Translations under genes and position numbers: made by a program | Shown here: positions 10,306 to 21,347 of the stretch, piece after piece | Numbering within the stretch: the first letter of the stretch is position 1 | How the letters are laid out: every line of letters starts with the position of its first letter | Source: Magnaporthiopsis rhizophila | Lineage: Eukaryota; Ascomycota; Sordariomycetes; Magnaporthales; Magnaporthaceae | NCBI GenBank assembly: GCA_003049465.1 | Contig: PYSS01000041.1 | Location: 124,001 to 188,000 of the forward strand | DNA: 64,000 bases | Direction of reading: 5' to 3' | The notes under the pieces: model-generated | What the model saw: the letters and a program-made list of their open reading frames with translations, nothing else | Databases searched by the model: none | Told to the model about the DNA's origin: nothing

Positions 10306-12967
10306 ATGCCGCCGCTGAATGGCGAGATGGCCGCACCGGGCGGCAACAACTCTAGCGATTTTGTATGATGAACCCCCTCCCTCGCAATGTCTTTTGTCCC
10401 GTACGATCCATATGTCTGCATCAACCCCAATATCCATGCTGGCCGTCTCGCCCTCGCCAGGCCGGCGACGCCTGGGATGCGTCTTGACCAAGCAGGCGCA
10501 ATGTCGTCGTCGTCGTCGTCGCCGTCGTCGTTGACCTGTCCGTCCGTGCTGACAATTCGTCCCAACCAGGTTCGTAAACTGTACAAGTAAGCGGGCAATA
10601 TCTTCGGCTGCCAGTGATGGACGATCAATCGGCCGCTTGCTCCCAGACAGGGACCTCCAGCCCCTCTTGCTGACTTGACGCTGAAAAACAGAATGTTGGA
10701 AGACCCCGCGTATGATGAAATAGTACGTTGGGGCAATGATGGCGACAGCTTTGTCGTGCTCGAGGTAAGAACTTTGACAGATTTGACGTTGTACGCGGGC
10801 CAGGCTTCTGACACGACATAATCTTGGCGAACAGAACGAAAAGTTCACCAAGACGATTTTGCCAAAGCACTTCAAACACAGCAACTTTGCTAGTTTTGTG
10901 CGGCAGCTGAACAAATACGACTTCCACAAAGTGCGCCACACCGAAGATAATGGCGCCGCGCAGTACGGCCAAGGGGTATGACACATGATCTCTCGCCCCT
11001 CCCTGTCGCCCGGACAGGCGCATGGCTGACAGACAGGCGAGAGCAGGTCTGGGAGTTCAAACATCCCGAGTTCAAGGCCAACATGAAGGACAACCTCGAT
11101 AACATCCGAAGGAAGGCGCCCGCACCAAGAAAACAGGCCGCCGTGGTGGAGGAGAGCTTCCCGAACAACCAGCAGGTCTCGCTCATGAACGAGTCCTTGT
11201 CGGCCGCGCTGCAGCAGGTGGCGGGCCTGCAAGACCACTACTACCAGGTCCTGGCGACCAACAAGCTGCTCGTCGAGGAGGTGCTGAGCCTGCAGAAGAC
11301 GACCAAGGCGCAGAACCAGGTGCATCATGAGCTGCTGAACTTCCTCGACAATCTAGACGAGCGCCGGCGGAACAGCAAGCACGCGAACCCGTCGAACTCT
11401 GGCCAGGGCTTCCACTCGGGCGGACTCGGCATGCTCCCGGACAGCGGCGACGAGCCGGCGCCCGAGCTGCGGCGCGCGCGCGAGACCCTTCAGAGCGTGG
11501 CCTCGGCTGTCGACAGCCCCACCTTTGGCAAGGAGCTCGAGCGACTATCGCTGGCCTTCCAGAACGTATCTTCGCCGCCCGAATCGACCACGTCGTCCAC
11601 GGCAATGTTCCCGCAGCAGAACCTCGGGCTGTCGATGCCCCTGTCGGCGGACCCGTTCCACGACGTGAAGCACCTCGTCTACCCGATGGGCCAGAACCAG
11701 GGCATCGACCCGTTCCACGCTGACCATATCCATAACATCCCGTACACGCAGCCGCCCATGTCGCAGGCCATGGAGGCGACCAGCCAGATAACGCCCCCGC
11801 CCCAAGGCGCCGCGGGCCAGGCGAGCATATGGGCGAAAAGACCCTACATCCTGCTGGTCGAGGACGACAAGGTCTGTGCCAGGATCGGTGCCAAGTTTTT
11901 GATGCAGTATGGCTGCCAGGTCGACACTGCCGTAAGTTTCACTCCCTCCCGTCCTTGTAGTGGTTCGTTCGATGCGTATGGTTCGGTTGGGAAAAAAACG
12001 ACTGACGAGTCCGTCGTTATCTTTTGCTACTGCAGAGCGACGGTATGGAGGCTGTTGGGCTGGTCAACGCAGACCCAAATCGTTATCACCTGGTGTTTAT
12101 GGATATTATCATGCCGAATCTGGATGGAGTTTCGGCGGCCACGTGCATCCGAAGCGAGAACCACACAGGCGTTCCGATCGTGGCCATGACGTCCAACATC
12201 CGGCAAGAAGACATCGCGACCTATTTCAACTTTGGTAAGTGCGGCTGCGGCGGTCTGGCGCAAGGGCCCGACCCGAGCCTTGGCTGTTTCGAGGAGAAAT
12301 GGACTAACCAAAGTGCGGCGGCACAGGTATGAACGACGTGCTGGCCAAGCCCTTCACAAAGGAGGGCATGATCCGGATCCTCAAGAAGCACCTGGCACAC
12401 ATGTACAAGAACCCGCAAGAGGAAGGTCTGTACGCTGAAGTGATGCCTGCACAGCCCATATCCACAATGACATTTGGACCGGGCTCATCGGGAGGCCCCA
12501 TGAGCATGGCCACCATAACGGCAAACCCGGCTGTCGGGGGCCCCCCGCCACAGGGACAGGCGCACGGCGTGCAGCAAACGGGCGGACCCTCAGGCCACCA
12601 CGGCATCAAGTTCGACGGAGGCGCGGCGACGCTGCATTCGCCGTCGATCAAGTTTGAAGGAGGCTCGGGCAGTGTGGGGCTACACTCGCCCTCAACGACG
12701 GCAGGATCGTGGAACTCGCCGGGGAACATGTCGCAGACGTCGCCGGCAGTAGACGGTAGCGGCGGTGGAGCCGGCTACATAACGACGGGGGGCGGGGGCG
12801 GGCCCATGGCGCTGACGCCGGGCGGTTCGCAGCGGCCGGGCGGGTTTGCGGGGATCATGGCGCCTCAGATCGGCACGCCGCCCATACCAAGAATGCCCGA
12901 CGGCCAGCCTGACGACAGGCCCGAAAAAAGACAGCGCATGTACGGTGGGGCGGCGGCGTTCCCATAG
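10306..12967 (+). CDS. skn7: Response regulator transcription factor Skn7/Prr1 type (HSF DNA-binding plus receiver)
   Basis: Seven exons (10306-10362, 10570-10586, 10692-10764, 10835-10975, 11047-11931, 12036-12234, 12327-12967) give 670 aa. Residues ~16-112 form an HSF-type DNA-binding domain (SSDFVRKLYKMLED, FVRQLNKYDFHKV, WEFKHPEF), split over five exons including a 17-nt microexon. A heptad-like coiled coil covers ~143-190. A receiver domain covers ~362-475 with the acidic pocket ED-D at 368-370, phospho-acceptor Asp414 (VFMDIIMPNLDG) and Lys465 (LAKPF). The tail is Gly/Pro/Ser-rich. The family is the nuclear output of fungal two-component phosphorelays (Sln1-type histidine kinase to Ypd1 to Skn7) and acts in oxidative, osmotic and cell-wall stress; close relatives are Neurospora RRG-2 and Aspergillus SrrA. 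All conserved phosphotransfer residues are present, so it should be functional. Confidence 0.95.
10503..10532 (+). repeat. GTC trinucleotide microsatellite in skn7 intron 1
   Basis: Six GTC units, one GCC, then GTC GTC GTT lie inside the 207-bp first intron of skn7 (10363-10569), between its donor and branch region. It is a probable length-polymorphic site. Confidence 0.85.
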
Positions 12968-15763
12968 GTCGGGGACATGTCCGTCCGCTGGCTGCTTGGT
13001 TGATACGTCGGTCGAATCCTCGGTCGGCCGGTCGATCGTGTGGCTTCTCGACTCTTCCCTTGGCCATAATCTTGGGTCGAGTGTCGTTCATTTTCCAGTC
13101 GTGGTTGCGAGTCTTTTCTTCTTCTTTTCCCCCCCTCCTTCCCCTCAACAACAACCACAGACTCTTTCAACAGACCATATATGATGACGAGGTCGGCGTT
13201 GGGTAGGTGTCTTTTTTCTTTATCTCCTTCGGGTCATTCGCTTTCTGGATGGGACGGTCCCACGGGTCCTCAGGTATTTGGTTGTCATCTTGGATACCGG
13301 CCTATCTTTCGTGTATATTCTTTGGCGATGTGGATTTATCGTGCCTTTTTGGATATGGGCGCGTCCAGTGATTCCATGTTTCAGCACTGGATCACCAGGG
13401 CAAGTAAAGGGTGCGAGGGACGGGGAGGTGCGGGCAAGGAAGGGGTGGAAAATATTTTGGTAATGATGGAAGGGGATGGGAATGAGTAAGAGCGTGATAG
13501 AGACGCCGAACAAGCTGCCCCGCCAGGGATGGCGCTGGTTAGCGGTTGAAAGAGTGGGCAGACAGTCTTTGTAGTCGCTCCGGCTCGAGAGCACGTTGGG
13601 CAAATGCGACAGCAGGCGTGCGTTAGTCAAGTGTGGGATGCGGCGGGTGGTGCGGAGTGCGAGGTGACACCCGGCCATGTTTGATGTGCCCTTTTTCCCT
13701 TGGCTGGCGTCGCATCGTCTCGTGGGAGCTGGCTGTCTGTTTCTGGGAACGAGGCGCCGGGGAGGAAGTCGAGTGTCTGCAATGGGCGAACGTCTACTCC
13801 CTAGATGGTCCCTAGAGATGGATGCCCATGTGTTGGCGCTAGGTGGGCTTTGTGGGTGGGCGAGGAGAAGGCAAAGGTGGATCAGGGTTGCTTTTTTGTG
13901 GTTGTCCACGAGATGCAAAACAAGATACGAAAAAAGGCAAAATCAAAACAAAGGAGGGTTTCCACGGAAGTCGGTCGGTGACGTGGCTGTTGCGGTTACT
14001 TTCAGGAACGAGGAAGCTTCCAAATGTTGATCTGGGAAGGGAAAATGGGGTAGGTAAGTAAACCAGGTGCCAGAAGCAGCAGGTTGGAACATGGGATGGC
14101 AGCAGGAGGATCGGCGGATTTGTTGGTTTGGTGGGGGATTGAGGCAGGGGTTCACTGGGAGGAAAGGAAGGGATCTCAGGCAGCATTGGAAGGCGAGAGC
14201 AATGGAGGCTCTGGAAGGGTAAGGAAGGTTTCGTAGGTACCCACAGTTCTCGGGATTGACGATGTAAACAAGGGGTGGTATTGGAAGGGAAGGTGAGGAA
14301 CAGCTGGGGGGATGATCCTGGGTTAATGGGCGATATGTTTGCTCGTGTTGGGTTTGGTTGGTGTTGTTTATTTTTTATGCTTTGGACGCCTGCTGGGGCA
14401 AGGCTGAAGCAACGCAACGTAAGGATGTGAGGGAAAGGCAGAAAGACAAAAAAAAAAAAAAAAAAAAAAGGATGGTAATATATGTCATACAAGCACAGGG
14501 GAGTGGACGGGATGGCGAGACTGGCAAGCAAGCCACACAACGCCTTTTTTCGTAGGAGAAGCAAGCAGAGGAGGAAGGAAGAGAAACCAAAGGCCGGGAG
14601 AGGCGCGGGCTATAAAAGAAAGCAAGGACGGAAAAAGAAAGGAACAAGAAAAAAAAAAAAGGACCATGGGCCTAGGCGGGCCTTTGCGTCGTGTATGCTT
14701 TGCTTGGCTGGGCGGGCGCTTTTCCCGGGGTGGGAGCGGGCGAGGAACGACGCATCACCACCACCCACACGTTTCTGTGCCTGGCCCCACACCCCCCTTT
14801 GCGTTGGTGTTTTGCATGCAGATGTGGAGAGGGTTGGTGCTTATTGATTTTTTGGGTTTTATGGTCCTTGGTTTTCTGAGAAAAGGAGAAAAGGTTGTTG
14901 ATGGAGAGGACCTAGCCAAGAAAGGAGGCCGACAAATACCAAGCAGCTGTGCTCAACCGAACGACAGACAGGATGAAGGAAGGGAAGAAGAGGAGGACAG
15001 GCAATTGCAAGGGGCTGGTTCGGGCTGGTCTGGCCACGGCGCTGGGGCCCCGTGTAACGGCAACGGCGGGATGGACCAAGGGGCTAACGGGGGTCTATCG
15101 CGGTCTGGACCGCGGGCCTCATGCAACGCCTCGCGGGCATGATTCGCCGGGTTTTTTGGTGTGTGTCGGGCGCTCGGTGGTGTGTTCTGTCGCAGCCATT
15201 CTGACCTGACCGCTTTATTTTCGATAAGGTGGATGGAATAACCCTGTTTTACATGAGATTAAATAGATTAAACACAGGGCTGATATTGATATAAAAGAGC
15301 GACAGCGGATGCCTAAAACATGGGCAGAGACGATAGCGTCTCAGCCGCTTACAAGGCCCGACGACGGCGTCATAATGTCGCACCCACCCGGGAAAGAGAA
15401 AGCTGGCGGTAAGGCCATCTTACCGTCTGCTTTTATTTGTTCGCTTCCTGGGCGGCTAGCCTCTGCCGCTGCTCGGTTCTATTTGGGTCGGGCCTTCTTT
15501 TTCAGGGTCCAGACAGCCAAGCCACACGAGTCTAGCCTCGGTGGTGGCTAAACCAACGGCCGATCAATTGCGACCAGATTTTGGCTGGGATCTTCAATTG
15601 AGAGCTCCGGGTGGGGCACTTCTGGGGTGCGGGGCAGTTCCTGATTGAGTCATCAGCTTGTGGCTGGAGCTGAAGATGGTCATCGTCGAGAGTTGAGGTT
15701 TGATCTTGGCAGCCCCTCGTCCTTCGGTCCTTCACCATCGATAGCAGCCACCACACACACACC
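12968..15763. other. Intergenic region between skn7 and the eIF2B-epsilon gene
   Basis: About 2.8 kb. The first few hundred bases are probably the skn7 3' UTR; the last ~300 bases before 15764 include the CA-rich leader of the next gene. An A run lies at about 14450-14469. Frames of up to 241 codons on the minus strand are low-complexity (poly-Phe from the A run) or unsupported. I see no gene. Confidence 0.5.
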
Positions 15764-18010
15764 ATGTCCAAAGCACCAAAAGGCGGCCAAAAGGCCAAAA
15801 AGGCCGGCGCCGAGGAGAAGCGCGAGGATGTGCTGCAGGCCGTCGTGCTGGCCGACTCGTTCCAGGACCGGTTTGCGCCCTTCTCGCTCGAGAAGCCGCG
15901 CTGCCTGCTCCCGCTCGCCAACACGCCCCTCATCGAGTACACGCTCGAGTACCTGGCCATGAACGGCGTGGCCGAGGTCTTTATCTACTGCGGCAACCAC
16001 ACCGACCAGGTCGAGCAGTACATCGCCGACTCGCCGCGCTGGAGCCCCGCCGGCCGCCGCAGCCCCTTCTCGCTGCTCGAGTTTGTGCGCGTCAACGACG
16101 CCTCGTCGTCCGGCGACTTCCTGCGCGACCTCGACGGCCGCGGCCTGATCTCGGGCGACTTTATCCTCGTCCACGGCGACCTGGTCGCCAACATCCCGCT
16201 CGACGCCGCGCTGACCGCCCACCGCCGCCGCCGCGAGGCCAACCGCGACGCCATCATGACCATGATCCTGCGCGAGGGCGGCGACGCCGTCACCCACCGC
16301 ACCAAGGCCCAGCCCGTCACCCCCGTCTTCGCCATCGACGCCGACACCGGCCGCTGCCTGCACTACGAGGAGGTGAGCCCTGGCCAGGCCGACCGCTACG
16401 TGCGCCTGGACCCGGCCGTGCTCGACCACGGAGGCGCCGTTGAGCTGCGCGCCGACCTGATCGACTGCGAGATCGACATCTGCACCCCCGATGTGCTCGC
16501 CCTCTGGTCCGACAGCTTCGACTACGAGGCGCCGCGCCGCAATTTTCTGCACGGCGTCCTCAAGGACTGGGAGCTCAACGGCAAGATGGTGCACGCAGAG
16601 GTCGTGTCCCGCGGCTACGCTGCCCGCGCCGCCAGCCTGCGGCTCTACGAGTCGGTCACACGAGACGTCGTCGCCCGCTGGGCCTTCCCCATGGTCCCCG
16701 ACAACAACCTGGTCCACGGCCAGGACTACTCGCTGCGCGCCGGCTTCGTCTACGCCGAGAAGGGTGTCAAGTTCGAGGCCGGCAGCCACGTCGACCGCTC
16801 CGTCGTCGGCATGAAGACCGTCGTCGGCCCCGGCAGCACCGTGTCCAACAGCGTCGTCGGCTGCCGCTGCTACATCGGCAGCAACGTCCACATCGAGGAC
16901 AGCATCATCTGGAACGACGCCACCATCGAGGACGGAGCCGTCATCAAGAGGTCCATAGTGGCCGGATCCGTGACCATCGGAAGCGGCTGCGCCCTCTCCG
17001 AGGGGTCGCTTGTCTCTTTTGGTGTCCATATTGGTGACGGCGTCTCGCTGCCACCAAAGACGACCCTCTCCCTGCTCACCCATGATCGCGTGCTAGCAGA
17101 GTCCAACAAGACCCTGCTCGGTCCGTCGGGCAAAGGTGCCGTGTACAAGTACGACGACGATGATGATGACGATGAGGAAGAGGATCTGGACGAGCTGGAT
17201 CCGGCAGTGCTCCAAAGGTCACTGATCTACTCGCTAGAACACCTAAATATTTCCTCCTCGTCCATCTCGTCGTTCGACTCGGTCTTTGGCGAAGACGAAG
17301 ACGACGATGACGGGGCTGGCGAAGGAGGAGGAGGAGGAGGAGCCGGCGGCTCGGGCGCCACCCGTCGCGACAGACACATGTCCATCTCGTCGGTCAACTC
17401 GGGCGGCAGCGGCGGCGAGGGTGGCGGCGGCAGGGCGGGCTTCCACAGCGACGCCGTCACCAGCCTCGTGGACGCGCTCCGGTCCGAGGACACAAAGGAC
17501 CTGGACGGCGCCAAGCTCGAGTTTATGGGCCTCCGCTTGGCCAACGACGCGTCCGACGCCCAGGTGCGCCGCGCCATCGCCACGGCCCTGGTGCGCACCG
17601 CCGTCGAGCTCATGACCATTGCCGCCGGTGGCCCGCTCGAGCCGTCCAAGGCGGCCGAGCGCGCCCTCAAGGCGAAAAAGGGCACGGCAAAATTCGTCAG
17701 CGAGGTCGGCGTCGGCGGATCGGACCCGGAGCAGGACCAGGCCGCGTTCGCCCTGGCGCTGCACAAGGCCGCCGCGGGCAGCAGCGTCGTCGAGCCTGCC
17801 CGCGCGGGGGCCCTGCTCTCGGCCCTGCTGCAGCAGCTGTACGCCCTCGACGTGCTCGACGAGGACGGCATCATGGCCTGGTGGCGCGCCTCGGCCTCTG
17901 CCACGGCGTCTGGGCCCGGAGGCGGCGAGAGGATGGCGGCTGTGCGGGAAAAGTGTCTGCGGTTGGTTGAGTGGCTGCAGGAGGATGATGATGATAGCGA
18001 TGATGATTAG
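15764..18010 (+). CDS. GCD6: Translation initiation factor eIF2B, epsilon subunit (catalytic GEF subunit)
   Basis: A single uninterrupted exon of 748 aa (yeast Gcd6 has 712). After a Lys-rich head (~1-22) comes a nucleotidyltransferase-like domain (VVLADSFQDRFAPFSLEKPR; LPLANTPLIEYTLEYL; GDFILVHGDLVANI). Left-handed beta-helix hexapeptide repeats follow at ~340-440 (VVGPGSTVSNSVVGCRCYIG and the next coils). An acidic linker at ~463-480 is coded by GAC/GAT repeats, then a Gly/Ser-rich linker, and a C-terminal HEAT-like W2 domain at ~570-745 (LLQQLYALDVLDEDGIMAWW) ending in an acidic tail. The protein is the guanine-nucleotide exchange subunit that recycles eIF2-GDP, and its inhibition by phosphorylated eIF2 drives the general amino-acid control response. 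The ATG at 15764 has a good CACC context. Dense antisense frames over it are codon-bias shadows. Confidence 0.96.
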   Translation: MSKAPKGGQKAKKAGAEEKREDVLQAVVLADSFQDRFAPFSLEKPRCLLPLANTPLIEYTLEYLAMNGVAEVFIYCGNHTDQVEQYIADSPRWSPAGRRSPFSLLEFVRVNDASSSGDFLRDLDGRGLISGDFILVHGDLVANIPLDAALTAHRRRREANRDAIMTMILREGGDAVTHRTKAQPVTPVFAIDADTGRCLHYEEVSPGQADRYVRLDPAVLDHGGAVELRADLIDCEIDICTPDVLALWSDSFDYEAPRRNFLHGVLKDWELNGKMVHAEVVSRGYAARAASLRLYESVTRDVVARWAFPMVPDNNLVHGQDYSLRAGFVYAEKGVKFEAGSHVDRSVVGMKTVVGPGSTVSNSVVGCRCYIGSNVHIEDSIIWNDATIEDGAVIKRSIVAGSVTIGSGCALSEGSLVSFGVHIGDGVSLPPKTTLSLLTHDRVLAESNKTLLGPSGKGAVYKYDDDDDDDEEEDLDELDPAVLQRSLIYSLEHLNISSSSISSFDSVFGEDEDDDDGAGEGGGGGGAGGSGATRRDRHMSISSVNSGGSGGEGGGGRAGFHSDAVTSLVDALRSEDTKDLDGAKLEFMGLRLANDASDAQVRRAIATALVRTAVELMTIAAGGPLEPSKAAERALKAKKGTAKFVSEVGVGGSDPEQDQAAFALALHKAAAGSSVVEPARAGALLSALLQQLYALDVLDEDGIMAWWRASASATASGPGGGERMAAVREKCLRLVEWLQEDDDDSDDD

Positions 18011-18664
18011 GGTGGAAGGGTGCGGTAATAATCAAAAAAGAACAGAAGAAAAAAAGAAATAAAAAACGGTAAAACAGGAAAAACATGAGGAAGATCGGAG
18101 TTTATTACAAGGGAATATGGGCGTATGAACAATGTATATAGGGGGGTTCTACGTGTATTGCATGAGTTGTAGACCGTCGACTTGACCGCATATTCCGTAC
18201 TCTTGGCTAGCTCGGCTCAGTCTTGACCAGGACGCTGTTACGAACCGAGAAACTGTAATATCAACCGTAACTGAAAACACAGCAAGTAACTCGAGTAAAT
18301 TTGGCAGATGCGCGCGAATTGTATACAGAAAAGCCAAGGCCGCCGACTGCCACGCCGACTGGCCACGATGCCGTGATAACGAGCTCTCACCCAGCCATAA
18401 AAAACCTTACAAGCACCTCATCCTCGGCCCGCCCGCCCATGATCTTACCCCTTGGCGCGGGTTCTGGAGCTTCTCCCACCTCGCAGGCTCGGACTGGCCG
18501 CCCGGCCGATTATCCCGCTGCTATCCTCGCTCGTCCCTTCTCAAAGCCTCATAAGTTGGTATTTTACAGGGCCCATCCCCCATCACCCAGGTCCTTTGTT
18601 TTGTTGATGTGATCGCTGTGCTTGCGACCCTTGCCTGTATACATGTGTTGTCGGCTCCCCTTGC
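18011..18664. other. Convergent 3' region between eIF2B-epsilon and aconitase genes
   Basis: The 650 bp between two convergent stop codons include an A-rich stretch at 18030-18085. It should hold both 3' UTRs and polyadenylation signals. No gene is seen. Confidence 0.6.
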
Positions 18665-21347
18665 CTAGTTCGCATTCTGCTTGGCCATGGTGTTGAGGGC
18701 GCTGCCGTTCTTGAACCACTCAATCTGGCCCTCGTTGAACGTGTGCGACAGCTTGACCTCGAAAGTCTTGCCGTCCTTGGGGTGCACGCGCAGCGTCATG
18801 GGCTTGCCGACGGCCAGCTCGGTGCACAGCAGGTCGACCTTGTCGTCGGGCTTGATGCGGTCGTAGTCGGCCGGGTCCGAGAAGGTGAGGGGCAGCATGC
18901 CCTGCTTCTTGAGGTTGGTCTCATGGATGCGGGCGAACGAGCGCGTGATGATGGCGATGGCGCCCAGGTGCCGCGGCTCCAGCGCCGCGTGCTCGCGCGA
19001 CGAGCCCTCGCCGTAGTTCCAGTCGCCAATCACCACCCACTTGACGCCCCGGGCCTTGTAGTCGCGCGCCGTCGCGGGCACGGCGTCGAACTCGCCCGTG
19101 AAGCAGTTCCGGATCTTGTTGGCCTCGCCGTTGGCCTCGTTGATGGCCCCGATCAGCATGTTGTTGGAGATGTTGTCCAGGTGGCCGCGGTACTTGAGCC
19201 AGGGGCCCGCCATCGAGATGTGGTCCGTCGTCGTCTTGCCCTGCGCCTTGATCAGGATGGGCAGGTCCAGCGCGTCCTTGCCGTCCCAGGGCTGGAACGG
19301 CTCCAGGAGCTGCAGGCGGTCAGAGGTGGGCGCGACGGCGACCTGGACCGACGCGCGGTCCAGGGGAGGGGCCTGGTACGTGTCCTCGCCGGGTTCGTAT
19401 CCGCGCTGGGGCAGGCTGTCGCCCGTGGGAGGCTTGAGCTTGAACTCCTTGCCGTCCTTGCCCGTGAGCGTGTCGGTCAGGGGGTTGAAGCTGAGCCTGC
19501 CGGCGGCGGTCATGGCGACGACCAGGTCGGGCGAGGTGACGAACGAGTGGGTGGCCGGGTTGCCGTCGTTGCGGCCCGTGAAGTTGCGGTTGTAGCTCGA
19601 GATGATGCTGTTGGCCTCGCCCTTCTTGACGTCGGTGCGGTCCCACTGGCCGATGCAGGGGCCGCAGGCGTTGGCCAGGACCATGCCGCCGTACTCCTCG
19701 AACGTCTTCAGCTGTCCGTCGCGCTCAATGGTGGCGCGGATCTGCTCGGAGCCGGGCGTGACGGTGAAGATGGTCTTGGACTTGAGCCCGTGGGCCAGCG
19801 CGTCCTCGGCGATGGAGGCGGCGCGCGACATGTCCTCGTACGAGCTGTTGGTGCATGAGCCGATCAGACCAGCCTTGAGCTCCTCGGGCCAGCCGTTCTC
19901 CTTGACGGCGGCGGCGAACTTGCTGATGGGAGTGTACAGGTCAGGGGCTGTTGGCGTGGGGAAAGCGTGTTAGTGAGGTAGCTCTACACGATTTAAATAC
20001 TCGTGACGGGAAAGACGCAAAACCCGGGGACTGACTAAAGGGGCCGTTGATGGCGGGCTCAAGCTCCGACAGGTTGATCTCGATGAGCTGGTCAAACTCG
20101 GCGCCGTCATCCTCGCGCAGCTCCTTCTCGTACGAGCGGGCGAAGTCGGCAATCTCGGAGCGCTTGGTGGCCTTGAGGTAGTCAGCCTGGCGGTCGTTGA
20201 AGCTGAACAGGGAGGTGGTGGCACCGATCTCGGCGCCCATGTTGCAGATGGTGGCCTGGCCTGTGCAGCTGATCGAGTTACTGCAGACGGGTTCCAAGTT
20301 AGCTTATCGAGCAAGATCTTACTGGGAAAAGGGACAAGCGGGCAAACGCACAGTCCAGGACCAAAGTAGTTGACGATGAAGCCGGTGCCGCCCTTGACAG
20401 TGAGGATGCCGGCAACCTTGAGGATGATGTCCTTGGGCGTGGCCCAGCCGCTGAGCTCGCCAGTCAGGCGGACACCGAGCTGCTTGGGGGCCTTGAGCTC
20501 CCAGGGCAGACCGGCCATGGCATCGACGGCGTCACCACCACCAACACCAATGGCGGCAGCACCTAGACCACCGCCGTTGGGGGTGTGGCTATCGGTTCCG
20601 ATCATCAGGAGGCCGGGGAAGGCGTAGTTCTCCAGGATGATCTGGTGGATGATACCGCTGCCGGGCTTCCAGAAGCCGATGTTGTACTTGGCCGAGGAGG
20701 ACTGGAGAAAGTCGTAGACCTCTGTTGTTTTTGGAGCTTGAGTCAGCATGGAACGGAACGGAAAGCGGGTTGGAGGGATTCGTATGCGCACCCTTGTTGA
20801 TGTCGACGGCCCTGGCGAGATCCTTGGGCCCACCAACCTGCGCCTCGATCAGATGGTCGCAGTGGACGGTGGTGGGTGTCTGGACGCGGTCCATGCCGGC
20901 CGACATGAACTGCAGGATGGCCATCTGGGCGGTAGCATCCTGGCAGGCCACGCGGTCGGGACGCAGCTTGAGGTACGAGACGCCGCGCTCGATGTCCTGG
21001 CCGTGGGGGTCGTCGAGGTGCGAGTACAGGATCTTCTCGCCGAAGGTGAGGGGGCGGTTGAGGCGGCTGCGCACGATGGAGAGGTTCTCCGACATCTTCT
21101 TGTAGTCGATGAAGTTGTTCTCCTCGCGGGCGAGCAGGTTCTGCCTGACCTGATGGCCGTCCAAGAAGGGGAAGTTAGCAGTGGCAGCGGGGGTAGAGGC
21201 ACGAGCCAGGCCGAAGCGGAGAGCCGCTAACTAACTCACCTTCCTGTCCAGAGGATGGTCGCTGACAGTCGCCATGCGCCGCAGGCCGCACGAGGCGACA
21301 CGGGCGCGGGCAACCCTCCCCAGCAGCTGGCGGTGCGAGGCCAGCAT
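18665..21347 (-). CDS. ACO1: Aconitate hydratase, mitochondrial
   Basis: Five exons on the minus strand (21347-21240, 21149-20792, 20721-20352, 20280-20036, 19947-18665) give 787 aa (yeast Aco1 has 778). The four introns are 70-90 bp and every junction restores the known family sequence, for example DINK|EVYDFL and FGPGL|NSISCTG. Residues 1-~30 are Arg-rich with no acidic residue until the mature region, as in a mitochondrial presequence. The [4Fe-4S] ligand segments are visible (SCTGQATICNMGAE region, IGSCTNSSYED, ANACGPCIGQW), and so is the C-terminal swivel domain (GDWNYGEGSSREHAA). The enzyme isomerises citrate to isocitrate in the TCA cycle; the yeast protein also helps maintain mtDNA. 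Nothing looks abnormal. Confidence 0.96.

Noticed and set aside
13220..14564. Minus-strand frames of 232 and 241 codons downstream of skn7
   Set aside because: One contains a poly-Phe run from the A tract and neither has a recognisable motif or coding bias.
15680..17083. A 467-codon frame antisense to the eIF2B-epsilon gene
   Set aside because: Val/Asp/Gly/Ala-rich shadow of strong codon bias on the true strand.
18743..19858. A 371-codon frame antisense to aconitase
   Set aside because: Shadow of the aconitase exon; composition is codon-bias driven.
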